A model generated the notes under the pieces. It searched no databases. It was not told where the DNA came from and saw nothing but the letters and a program-made list of their open reading frames with translations. From MWAR01 sp035388825 (GTDB lineage Bacteria > Muiribacteriota > Ozemobacteria > Ozemobacterales > Ozemobacteraceae), in contig DAOOQQ010000002.1 of NCBI GenBank assembly GCA_035388825.1, positions 62,001-126,000 of the forward strand: a stretch of DNA of 64,000 bases, in the 5' to 3' direction. The first letter of the stretch is position 1. The number at the start of each line of letters is the position of its first letter. The position numbers and the translations under genes are program-made. Positions 34,872-42,836 of this stretch are shown here, piece after piece.

Positions 34872-36645
34872 AGCGTCAGAACGGTTTCTCGAGCTCGTTC
34901 CCCCTCTCAAGGCGATCGCGGGCCGTATGCTGCTCGATATCGGCGATCACCAGTTGCTGCTCAACCGCATCGGGAGAAGTCCGCACGTGCTCGTCGTCGG
35001 CGAGTTCAATGCGGGAAAATCCTCGCTGATCAACTCGATGCTCGGCGAAGATCTGCTTCCAACCGGTGTCACACCGACCACGAGCCTCGTCACGATCCTC
35101 GAGCCCGGCCCGTTCAACGTCCATGTCAAGCCGATGGGTACGAAGGACCCGATCCGGATCGAGCCGGGCAAGTCGCATACGCCAGGCTATGGAATACCCG
35201 GCGGCTCCTTCGACTGGGAGTCCTTCGCCAAGCTCCTGACGGATCCCGAGAACATCGACCGGATCGAGCTCGTCCGGATGTCCCACCCGGCCATGCCGGC
35301 CGGCCTGACGGTCATCGACACCCCCGGCATCAACGACATCGCGAAATCCCGCGCCGAGATCGTGTATGGGCTCATACCGACAGCGGACGTGGTGATCTTC
35401 GTCATCTCGGCCCTCAAACCCTTCTCGGAATCCGAACGTCTCTTCCTCGAGGAGCGGCTGCTCGCGAACGATCTCAAGAAGCTCGTTTTCGTCGTGAACC
35501 GTATCGACGAGGTCGAAGCGGAGGAGAGGGACGCCCTCGTCGCCGAGATCCGGCGCTCTCTCGTCGCCGCGTTGAATACATCTTACGATAAAATCAACGC
35601 CCGGCTCGGGCAGACCCTCTATGTGCCCGTTCTGGACGTCGAGGTGTTTCCCGTCTGCGCGAGGGAGAAGGCCCCCGTCGACGGCCCGGCCCGCTCCCGC
35701 AGCATCGGATTCGATCCCGGCCGGAAGCCTGCCGGCAGTTTCTGCGACGCGAACCGGCGCCTCTGGCACCGAATCCAGGAGATCTGCGGAAAGCGGCGCG
35801 AGGTCGAGATCGAGGCGATGCTTCACCATTACCTCCGGCGCGGCATCCTGCGTATCGAGCATGCCCTGGAAGAACGACTCGAGGCGGACACCATCGGAAA
35901 ATCCGCCGTCTCGGCTCGCCTGAAGGAAAATGCCGGTCTGCTCGAAAAGCTGCGCACGACACTCCGACAAGCCGAAGGGAAAATTTCCGCCGCCGAAAAC
36001 GACCTCAAGCAGACCTTTCATGACCAGATCGGCAGGGCGATCGGCGACCTGACCGCCCTCAACCGCCTCCAGCGCGACCCCCTCGTCGTCAACACGCGGC
36101 TGAAAGAACTCTATGAATATATAACGACGCGCATGAAATGCACGCTCGACCAGTTGTATGCCGAACTCGGCCAGTCGTTCGATGCCGTTCTCGACGACAA
36201 GCGGTTCGTCGAGCAGCGCAGCCTCAGTATCCAGTATGACCTGAGCGATGTACCGGGCAAGATCGTCTCGTCCCTCAGCTTCGCCTATCTGGCCGCAATC
36301 TTTTTCGGGGTCTCGGTCGGCATGTTCGCCGGTGCCGCCTACTTTGCTTCCCAGGTCATCGCCAACAAGCGCTCGGTGAAAGAGTTCTTCCAGCATGCGA
36401 CCGTCAGCGAGGAGACGCTTCTCGAGATGAAAAACGATCTCGTCGACAAGGTCGGCCTCGAAGTCGAGTATGCCGTCGACTTCATCCGCCAGTCCCTCAT
36501 CCAGCGGGTCGACATGGTGCAGACCGAGATCCGGTCCCAGGTCCGCACCCTCACCTCGGAACGCTCCTTCGACATCAACGCCGTGCGCGCAGAGCTCGAG
36601 CCCCTCCGCAAAAAAATCAACGCCTTCATGGCCGCCGGCACCTGA
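34858..36645 (+). CDS. bacterial dynamin-like GTPase with C-terminal membrane helices
   Basis: A 595-residue GTPase. Motifs: G1 GEFNAGKSS (48-56), G2 Thr in TGVTPTTSLVT, G3 DTPGIND (about 154-160), G4 NRID (about 214). A long helical region with coiled-coil character follows (residues 300-440), then two membrane helices near 470-510 (LSFAYLAAIFFGVSVGMFAG), and a helical C-terminus. This is the layout of bacterial dynamin-like proteins, which bend or fuse membranes or respond to membrane stress. The ATG at 34858 lies inside the end of the AAA+ gene, so the two are translationally coupled. A functional link is an inference from this. Confidence 0.88.
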   Translation: MTENKASERFLELVPPLKAIAGRMLLDIGDHQLLLNRIGRSPHVLVVGEFNAGKSSLINSMLGEDLLPTGVTPTTSLVTILEPGPFNVHVKPMGTKDPIRIEPGKSHTPGYGIPGGSFDWESFAKLLTDPENIDRIELVRMSHPAMPAGLTVIDTPGINDIAKSRAEIVYGLIPTADVVIFVISALKPFSESERLFLEERLLANDLKKLVFVVNRIDEVEAEERDALVAEIRRSLVAALNTSYDKINARLGQTLYVPVLDVEVFPVCAREKAPVDGPARSRSIGFDPGRKPAGSFCDANRRLWHRIQEICGKRREVEIEAMLHHYLRRGILRIEHALEERLEADTIGKSAVSARLKENAGLLEKLRTTLRQAEGKISAAENDLKQTFHDQIGRAIGDLTALNRLQRDPLVVNTRLKELYEYITTRMKCTLDQLYAELGQSFDAVLDDKRFVEQRSLSIQYDLSDVPGKIVSSLSFAYLAAIFFGVSVGMFAGAAYFASQVIANKRSVKEFFQHATVSEETLLEMKNDLVDKVGLEVEYAVDFIRQSLIQRVDMVQTEIRSQVRTLTSERSFDINAVRAELEPLRKKINAFMAAGT

Positions 36646-36658
36646 TGTGGCATCCCCC

Positions 36659-36676
36659 GGCGCATCGCGATGCGCC
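36659..36676. repeat. perfect 18-base palindrome
   Basis: GGCGCATCGCGATGCGCC, 14 bases after the GTPase stop. Could act as a weak hairpin terminator (no T-tract) or protein-binding site. Confidence 0.4.
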
Positions 36677-36758
36677 ACTACACCCATCGGGGTTCGGCCA
36701 TCGTCGACGTACCCTAACCCGGTCGATCTGCCCTGAATTCATCGTTTCCTCTTCATGA

Positions 36759-36786
36759 CGTAGGGGCGGATCGTGATCCGCCCACG
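36759..36786. repeat. GTAGGGGCGG-family palindrome, copy 1
   Basis: Imperfect inverted repeat, arms about 12 bases with a 2-base centre (GATC-GT-GATC), sharing the GTAGGGGCGG core and CCGCCC arm with copies at 51591 and 53926. The 36646-36934 region otherwise shows only the 36659 palindrome and the promoter at 36847. Confidence 0.55.
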
Positions 36787-36846
36787 TTGCAACGCTTCCT
36801 TCCTCATTCTGGCGACCCGTTCCCTATTCACCGTGTCATGGGTGAT

Positions 36847-36874
36847 TTGCGTTTTTTGGTACCGTCCGTATAAT
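36847..36874 (+). promoter_or_regulatory. promoter of the PLD-family gene
   Basis: TTGCGT (36847-36852), 16-base spacer, TATAAT (36869-36874). Confidence 0.6.
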
Positions 36875-36934
36875 TCGAAATGTGGTGCTCGCTCACCACG
36901 GTTTTTTGCTTCATTTTCGTCGGAGGTGTGTGGC

Positions 36935-39070
36935 GTGAAGAGGAACATGTTCCGGTCCCGGCCCGAATCCAGGAACCGTCTCGAACTTCTGCTCGCGGCA
37001 GGCATGTTCGCGGCATCGGTGTTCTGCACCCCCGCCTTCGCCGCCCCCTCCCCGAACGATGTCCAGGCGGCGCACGACAGATACATCGCGATATATAAAG
37101 AATACTCCGATGCCGTGCGCCAGCGGCTCGCCTCCGACAAGGTCGAAAAACTCGCCGCCGAGCTTCGCTCGGCCCAGGCGGAATACGAGCGCGCCGTCCG
37201 GGGCGGTTCGATCGCCGACGCGGCCGTGATGCCTTCCGGCTCTGATACCATTGCCAACGACGCCGAACTCCCGGGATCCGGGGAGCCCGCATCCGACCAG
37301 GACGGCGACACTGCCGCCGCCTCGAAACGTCGCCTGTCTTCCGAACGCCAGGCCTTTGAAAACCTGCTCGTGAAGCTGTACGGTCCCGAACGTAAAGCGA
37401 ATCCGACAGGTCTGCTCACCCAGCTCCGGTCCTTCATCAAAGGGGTGTTCGAAAGCCGCCTGAAGGTCGAGGCGACCTGGGAGTTGGCTGAACTGCTCAT
37501 GGAAAGCACCGGATCGGCCGAAGAGGCGAAGAAGCCCCTGGCCGAACTGGCCGCGACGACCCGCGATCCCGAGGTCCGTCGCCAGGCTGCTGCACGCGTG
37601 AAACAGTATGATCTCGAACACAAGATCGGCACCCAGCGGAAAGCTTTCGACGCGAAACGTCTCGCCTCGATTTCGGCCTGGACAGCCAGTTCCAAAACCT
37701 CGTGGCTCGCCTTTCCCGTCAAGGCGGCTCGCTGGACCAAGTGGCTCGTGACCGACGGGGGCCGCCGGATCGAAGCCCGCCGGCTCCGCCTCCTGCTCGA
37801 TGAGTATGAAGCCGTCGTCGCCGACACCTATGAAAAAGGGACGATCGACGAGAGAACCGCCTCGTGTCTGATTCCCGCCAACACCGTCACCCTCCTCGTG
37901 AACGGCCGCTCGAGTTTCGCGAAGCGGTTCGAGCTGGTCGAAACCGCGAAATCCACGATCTGCATCCAGACCCTGCTCTGGAACGACGACGAAATCGGCA
38001 ACAAGATGGCCGATCTCCTCATCGGGCGCGTGAAAGAAGGCGTCGATGTGCGCGTCATCGTCGACGACGCGTTCGCCTTCTCCCGTCGCAAGGGCATCAT
38101 CCGCCGCATGCAGAACGGCGGGGTTCGGGTGCTGATCAACAATCCGCTCCTGCGGCACGCGCTGAAAGCCAACTTCCGCTCCCACCAGAAAATGCTGATC
38201 GTCGATGAGGGCGTCGCCATCGTCGGCGGCATGAACATGGCCACCGAGTATGCCAAGGGCGAAATCGAGGAGTTCGGCTGGCGCGACACCGACGTGATGG
38301 TCACCGGGCCGGTCGTCGATGAGATCGGCGAACTGTTCGAGAACAACTGGGAGCGCCTTGTCATCGACGAACGCGCCGAGACGGGGGCCCCGAAAACCGC
38401 GGAGGTAAAGGACAAGGACGAAAAACTGCCGATCCTTCCCGACCGCTCGAAGCTGATTCCCGGACCGCTGCCGATCTACTTCGAGGAGCCCCCGACCTAC
38501 GAGAACGTGCGCGTCCGGTTCCTGAAGACATTCCCGGCACGCTCCGACGACGACGACATTCTCGATCTGTTCATCGAGTATATGAACCGCTCGTCCGGGG
38601 AAGTCATTTTCGAGAGCGCCTACTTCATCCCGACACCGACCCTGAAGAACGCGATCGTGTCGGCCTGCCGGCGCGGCGTCAAGGTGAAGATCCTTACCAA
38701 CTCCGTCGAGAGCAACAACCATCCCCAGGCCGGCATCGCCGGTCGGGCGAACTACGAAGACGTGATGAAGGCAGGCGCCGAGATCTACGAATGGCGCGGC
38801 GCACAGACGCTCCATTCGAAGGTGAGCTGGTTCGACGGTATGGCCGCGACGGTCGGCGCCTACAACGTCAACTCCCGCAGCCACGCCTGCGACTCGGAAG
38901 ACGTCCTGTCGATCGAGGATCGCCGCGTCGCTCGGGCCTTCGAGACCGTTCTTCGCCGGGATCTGGCCCGTGCCCGCAAGGTGACGACCGCCGACCTCGA
39001 TGCCTGGCGCGACACGTTCAAGGAGCGTGCCGTGATGGACATCTACAATCTTTTCAAATGGATCTTCTGA
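36935..39070 (+). CDS. secreted phospholipase D-family protein
   Basis: A 711-residue protein of the PLD superfamily (cardiolipin synthase/phospholipase type). GTG 36935 was chosen because GGAGG lies eight bases upstream; ATG 36947 is possible. A signal-like hydrophobic stretch (LELLLAAGMFAASVFCTPAFA) suggests export. Residues 40-300 are helical and variable. The two HKD motifs are SHQKMLIVDEGVAIVGG (about 415) and LHSKVSWFDGMAATVGAYN (about 625). Both His, Lys and Asp are present, so the enzyme is probably active, acting on phospholipid phosphodiesters. The zinc-ribbon gene starts 16 bases downstream. Confidence 0.9.
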   Translation: MKRNMFRSRPESRNRLELLLAAGMFAASVFCTPAFAAPSPNDVQAAHDRYIAIYKEYSDAVRQRLASDKVEKLAAELRSAQAEYERAVRGGSIADAAVMPSGSDTIANDAELPGSGEPASDQDGDTAAASKRRLSSERQAFENLLVKLYGPERKANPTGLLTQLRSFIKGVFESRLKVEATWELAELLMESTGSAEEAKKPLAELAATTRDPEVRRQAAARVKQYDLEHKIGTQRKAFDAKRLASISAWTASSKTSWLAFPVKAARWTKWLVTDGGRRIEARRLRLLLDEYEAVVADTYEKGTIDERTASCLIPANTVTLLVNGRSSFAKRFELVETAKSTICIQTLLWNDDEIGNKMADLLIGRVKEGVDVRVIVDDAFAFSRRKGIIRRMQNGGVRVLINNPLLRHALKANFRSHQKMLIVDEGVAIVGGMNMATEYAKGEIEEFGWRDTDVMVTGPVVDEIGELFENNWERLVIDERAETGAPKTAEVKDKDEKLPILPDRSKLIPGPLPIYFEEPPTYENVRVRFLKTFPARSDDDDILDLFIEYMNRSSGEVIFESAYFIPTPTLKNAIVSACRRGVKVKILTNSVESNNHPQAGIAGRANYEDVMKAGAEIYEWRGAQTLHSKVSWFDGMAATVGAYNVNSRSHACDSEDVLSIEDRRVARAFETVLRRDLARARKVTTADLDAWRDTFKERAVMDIYNLFKWIF

Positions 39071-39085
39071 GGATCCCCCTGCCCC

Positions 39086-40153
39086 ATGCAATGCCCTGAA
39101 TGCGGCCAGACGCTGCCCGAAATCGCGGCGCGGTGTCCGAACTGCCAGGCCCCGGTCGCAGGGGGCTTCGGCGGGACCATGCCACCCCGCGCATCGCAGC
39201 GAGATCTCCGTACCGATGCCACGATCCGGCTGAACGAAGCTGCCGTCCGTGTCGACCGGTATCTGCGCAGGCAGGGGGCGCCCTGGAGCCGCTTCACCGA
39301 AACCCTCGAACGGTATGTTGCCTCCCCGGAACTCTGGCTTTCAGTGCTGATTCCCGGAACCGGGTATCTCTATCTGGGAAGATGGCTCATCGGTCTGGTG
39401 GCCGCTGCCGCGACCATCGCCTTCCTGGTCGGATTCTCCACGCTTCACGACGAGGGAGTTGCCGACGGGATCAACCGTCACATGCTGGTGTTCGGCATCT
39501 TCCTCGGCCTCATGCACATGCATGTCTGGACCCTGGGAGGTCGGCTTCGCCCCGGTTCTGGAGGAACGATGCACCGGAATGCGGCGACCTTTCTCATACT
39601 CGTCACCATCACGGCTCAGTTTTCTCTCATCTCTCACATTTCCAACCGGTATTTGAACGTGTTTCCCAACCAGGTCACGATCTACGGCCAGGGGTTCTGG
39701 ATCCCGCTCCTCGCCCCCGGGGACCGGATCGTCATCCGGGAAACCCCCATCGGCGGCTTCCGGAACGGGGATCTCGTCCAGTTCAGCACGACGATCTGCG
39801 AGCGCGTCCTGGGAATGCCCGGCGACACCCTTCGGATAGAGTCCGGCAGGATCACTCGCAATGGGGAGCCGCTCGTGGCAACGCATACGCGACCCCTGGT
39901 CTCGTTGGGCGCGCCGTATGTTCCAGACTGGGCCATGCGGGAAGGGATCACCGACCGTCAGGAAATCACGGTGCCCGAAGGCAGCCTCGCGTATCTCTGG
40001 TGGGGGCGCCAGCTCCGCACCGCGCTCGCGACGGAGACGCGCGGCCTGATCATCGGCATCGCGGCCCCGGAGCCACGTCGATGCCGGTTCGAGAACGGCG
40101 TTCCCGTCCCTACCCCCCCTCGCGGATTTCTCCGGTATCTCTGGGGCTGGTGA
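39086..40153 (+). CDS. zinc-ribbon membrane protein with signal-peptidase-like (S26) domain
   Basis: A 355-residue protein. Residues 3-20 hold CPEC...CPNC, a zinc ribbon on the cytoplasmic side. Helices lie at about 85-120 (LSVLIPGTGYLYLGRWLIGL), 130-150 and 165-185. Residues 195-330 resemble a type I signal peptidase or S24/S26 fold: LLAPGDRIVIRE, FRNGDLVQFS, ERVLGMPGDTLRIESG, and GSLAYLWWGR. The SM.P catalytic serine site and the Lys before the RVIG-type motif are not there (EXXVLGMPGD), so it is likely not a peptidase. It follows the PLD gene closely. Confidence 0.65.
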   Translation: MQCPECGQTLPEIAARCPNCQAPVAGGFGGTMPPRASQRDLRTDATIRLNEAAVRVDRYLRRQGAPWSRFTETLERYVASPELWLSVLIPGTGYLYLGRWLIGLVAAAATIAFLVGFSTLHDEGVADGINRHMLVFGIFLGLMHMHVWTLGGRLRPGSGGTMHRNAATFLILVTITAQFSLISHISNRYLNVFPNQVTIYGQGFWIPLLAPGDRIVIRETPIGGFRNGDLVQFSTTICERVLGMPGDTLRIESGRITRNGEPLVATHTRPLVSLGAPYVPDWAMREGITDRQEITVPEGSLAYLWWGRQLRTALATETRGLIIGIAAPEPRRCRFENGVPVPTPPRGFLRYLWGW

Positions 40154-40175
40154 GTATACGGCCCGGACGGGCGCG

Positions 40176-40204
40176 TTGACAGTTCGCCTCCCCGAGAGTA
40201 TATT
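40176..40204 (+). promoter_or_regulatory. consensus-like promoter of the two-component cluster
   Basis: TTGACA (40176-40181), exact 17-base spacer, TATATT (40199-40204); the best sigma70-like promoter in the window. Predicted start about 40211, 26 bases before the ATG. Confidence 0.8.
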
Positions 40205-40236
40205 GGAAAAAATAGAGCAGTATCCCGAGAGGATCC

Positions 40237-42465
40237 ATGTCCGCTATTATTACATATTTATTGATGTATATAATGCGATATTCGAAAGCGCTGTTGCTTT
40301 CGTCGATCGCCCTGATGTTGTTGCCTGTCGCATCCCGGCTTTGCGCCGAGCCGCGGCTCGTGCGGATAGGCATCTATCAGAACGAACCGAAGGTGTTTTC
40401 CACCGAAGCGGGGGCGCCGGCGGGCATTTTCGTCGATCTGATCCAGGAGATAGCCAGGCGTGAGTCCTTGAGCCTCGAGTTCGTTCCGGGCAGTTGGGTC
40501 GAGGGGCTCCGGCGTCTTGCCAGCGGTGAGATCGACCTGATGCCGGATGTCGCGATCAGTCCCGACCGCGAGAAATTGTATATGTTTCATCGCGAGCCGG
40601 TCATGTCGTCGTGGGGCCAGGTCTATGCCCGGCCGGGCGCCGGCATCAAATCGATCCTCGATCTCAAATCGCGTCGTCTCTCGGTGCTCGAGGACTCGAT
40701 CCAGCAGCAGGCGTTCGAACAGCTCGCGATCGGCTTCGATCTGAAGCCGACGATCGTTCCCATGCCCAATTACGAGAAGGTGTTCGAGGCCGTTGCCCGT
40801 GGTGAGACGGATGCGGCGATCTCCAACAGCCTGTATGGCAAAACACACTTTCGCTCCTACGGCCTCGAAGACACGGCGGTGCTGTTCCAGCCCTCGGCGC
40901 TGTTCTTCGCCGCGCAGGCCGGCCGAAACCGCGACCTGCTCTCTGCGATCGATGCCCACCTGAAGTCCCTCAAGGCAGATCCCGGCTCGATCTATCACCG
41001 TTCGATGAGACGGTGGGCGAACGAGGAAACGCCCATCCGCATGCCGCGCTGGGTGGCTCCTGCCGTCGGTATCGCCGTTGCCGGGCTCCTTCTGAGCATG
41101 CTTGGAAGCATGTATCTGCGTCGCCAGGTTCGCCTCCGCACCGCCGAGCTGAAGCAGTCGAATGACCACCTTGTCGCGATCGACCGGCTGCTGCGCTCGA
41201 CGACCACCCAGCTCGATCTCGACGCGATCATCGACACCGCCATCAAGGGGGTTCTCGGGCTTTCTACCATGGATGCCGGTGTTTTGTGTCTGATGAACCG
41301 CGAGCATGCCATCCTCGAGGTCCGTGCCTGCGTCAATCCTCCGCCGGGTCTTGCCGAGTCCCTGAGCGGCAATCCTCTCCGGCTCGGGGAAGGACTCATC
41401 GGCATCGCGGCCGAGGGAACCGAGCCCTACATCGTGGAACACCATGCATCGGATCATCCGCTCGTCTCACGGGAGGCATTCCGGAACGGCGGAATCACGC
41501 TGTTCGCCGGATTCCCCCTCAGGGCCGGGAACGACACGGTCGGCGTGCTCTGTCTCTTCTCCCGGTCGATGACCCGTCTCGAGCCCATCGTGCGAACGAT
41601 CGTGCGTGATATATGTGGCCCGCTGGCGCTCAGTATCGAGAACGCACGGCTGTACGGCGAGGTGAAAAGGCACACCGAACACCTCGAGCAGCGCGTAGAG
41701 CAGCGTACCACCGAACTCCGGGAGGCTCTGGGGCGGGCACAGGAGGCCGATCGCATCAAATCCGCCTTCCTGGCGACGATGTCCCACGAGCTCCGCACGC
41801 CCCTCAATTCGATCATCGGCTTCACCGGCATCATCCTCCAGGAACTGGCCGGCCCGCTGACCACCGAGCAACGGAAACAACTGAAAATGGTGCAGACCAG
41901 TTCCCGGCATCTTCTGGCGCTGATCAACGACGTGCTCGACCTGTCGAAAATCGAGGCGGGCCAGTTGAAACTGGCCAGGTCGCATGTGTCTCCGAAAGAG
42001 TCGGTCGAGAAAATCGTCCGGATGGTTCTGCCCGAGGCCGAACGCAAAGGCATCGCGTTGCAGACGCGCCTTGCCGCAGACGGGATCGACCTGTACACCG
42101 ATCCGTTCCGGTTCGAGCAGATCCTGCTCAATCTCGTGAACAATGCCGTGAAATACTCGGATCACGGCCAGGTGCTGGTCGAGTGCGCACCGGAAGCCGG
42201 CGAGCGGCTGCGCGTCACCGTCACCGACACGGGGATCGGGATCCGGACCGATGAGCTGAAGAAAATCTTCCAGCCGTTTTTCCAGTCGGATATGGGCACG
42301 ACACGCAAATACGAGGGAACCGGCCTCGGTCTCTCGATCACCAAACGTCTTCTCGACATCATGGGCGGAACGATCGCCGTCGCGAGCGAGCACGGAAAGG
42401 GCAGCGCCTTCACGGTCACCCTTCCCCGGGAACCCAAGGAGGAATCATGTCCGCAACGCTGCTGA
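40237..42465 (+). CDS. sensor histidine kinase with periplasmic SBP_bac_3 and GAF domains
   Basis: A 742-residue membrane kinase. A signal/anchor helix (11-35) leads to a solute-binding-protein family 3 domain (40-260: IGIYQNEPKVFSTEAGAPAG, LASGEIDLMPDVAISPDR), then a membrane helix (272-293), a GAF domain (325-470), HisKA (MSHELRTPLNSIIGF, about 513-527) and HATPase (LLNLVNNAVKYS, DTGIGI, YEGTGLGLSI). It probably senses a small extracellular ligand, such as an amino acid. It overlaps the response regulator by 19 bases. A cluster of A/T-rich codons (ATT ATT ACA TAT TTA) marks its start. Confidence 0.93.
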   Translation: MSAIITYLLMYIMRYSKALLLSSIALMLLPVASRLCAEPRLVRIGIYQNEPKVFSTEAGAPAGIFVDLIQEIARRESLSLEFVPGSWVEGLRRLASGEIDLMPDVAISPDREKLYMFHREPVMSSWGQVYARPGAGIKSILDLKSRRLSVLEDSIQQQAFEQLAIGFDLKPTIVPMPNYEKVFEAVARGETDAAISNSLYGKTHFRSYGLEDTAVLFQPSALFFAAQAGRNRDLLSAIDAHLKSLKADPGSIYHRSMRRWANEETPIRMPRWVAPAVGIAVAGLLLSMLGSMYLRRQVRLRTAELKQSNDHLVAIDRLLRSTTTQLDLDAIIDTAIKGVLGLSTMDAGVLCLMNREHAILEVRACVNPPPGLAESLSGNPLRLGEGLIGIAAEGTEPYIVEHHASDHPLVSREAFRNGGITLFAGFPLRAGNDTVGVLCLFSRSMTRLEPIVRTIVRDICGPLALSIENARLYGEVKRHTEHLEQRVEQRTTELREALGRAQEADRIKSAFLATMSHELRTPLNSIIGFTGIILQELAGPLTTEQRKQLKMVQTSSRHLLALINDVLDLSKIEAGQLKLARSHVSPKESVEKIVRMVLPEAERKGIALQTRLAADGIDLYTDPFRFEQILLNLVNNAVKYSDHGQVLVECAPEAGERLRVTVTDTGIGIRTDELKKIFQPFFQSDMGTTRKYEGTGLGLSITKRLLDIMGGTIAVASEHGKGSAFTVTLPREPKEESCPQRC

Positions 42466-42824
42466 TCATCGAAGACAACGAACAGAACATGTACATGATG
42501 CGGTTCCTGCTCGAAAAGCACGGTTTTGTGATCCACGAGGCCATCGACGGCCGCGAAGGACTTCGAAAAGCCGCCGAACTCGTTCCGGATGCAATACTAT
42601 TGGATATACAATTGCCCGAGATGGATGGATATGCCGTGGCAGCGGAACTGAAACGCCTGCCGAGCGTGAAAAACGTGCCGATCATCGCCGTGACCTCGTG
42701 TGCGATGGTCGGCGACCGAGAGAGGATTCTGGCCGCCGGGGCCACCGGATACATCGAAAAACCGATCGATCCGGCCACGTTCGTGAGCGAGATTGCCGCG
42801 TTCCTGCCCGGCGGCCGCCAATGA
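42447..42824 (+). CDS. single-domain response regulator (DivK/CheY-like)
   Basis: A 125-residue receiver with no output domain. Acidic pair EDN (9-11), phospho-acceptor Asp53 (LLDIQLPEMDG), Thr in AVTSCAM and Lys in GYIEKPID are all present, so phosphorylation is expected. Its stop is 13 bases before the next gene. Such proteins often relay phosphate or bind partners such as kinases. A short run of ATA, CTA, TTG and CAA codons near Asp53 stands out from the GC-rich neighbours. Confidence 0.92.
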   Translation: MSATLLIIEDNEQNMYMMRFLLEKHGFVIHEAIDGREGLRKAAELVPDAILLDIQLPEMDGYAVAAELKRLPSVKNVPIIAVTSCAMVGDRERILAAGATGYIEKPIDPATFVSEIAAFLPGGRQ

Positions 42825-42836
42825 GAGGAGTAACCC

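Noticed and set aside
33573..39091. Long minus-strand frames (445, 603 and 726 residues) over the AAA+, GTPase and PLD genes
   Set aside because: Antisense shadows; the plus-strand genes carry intact Walker, G-motif and HKD sequences in a consistent operon.
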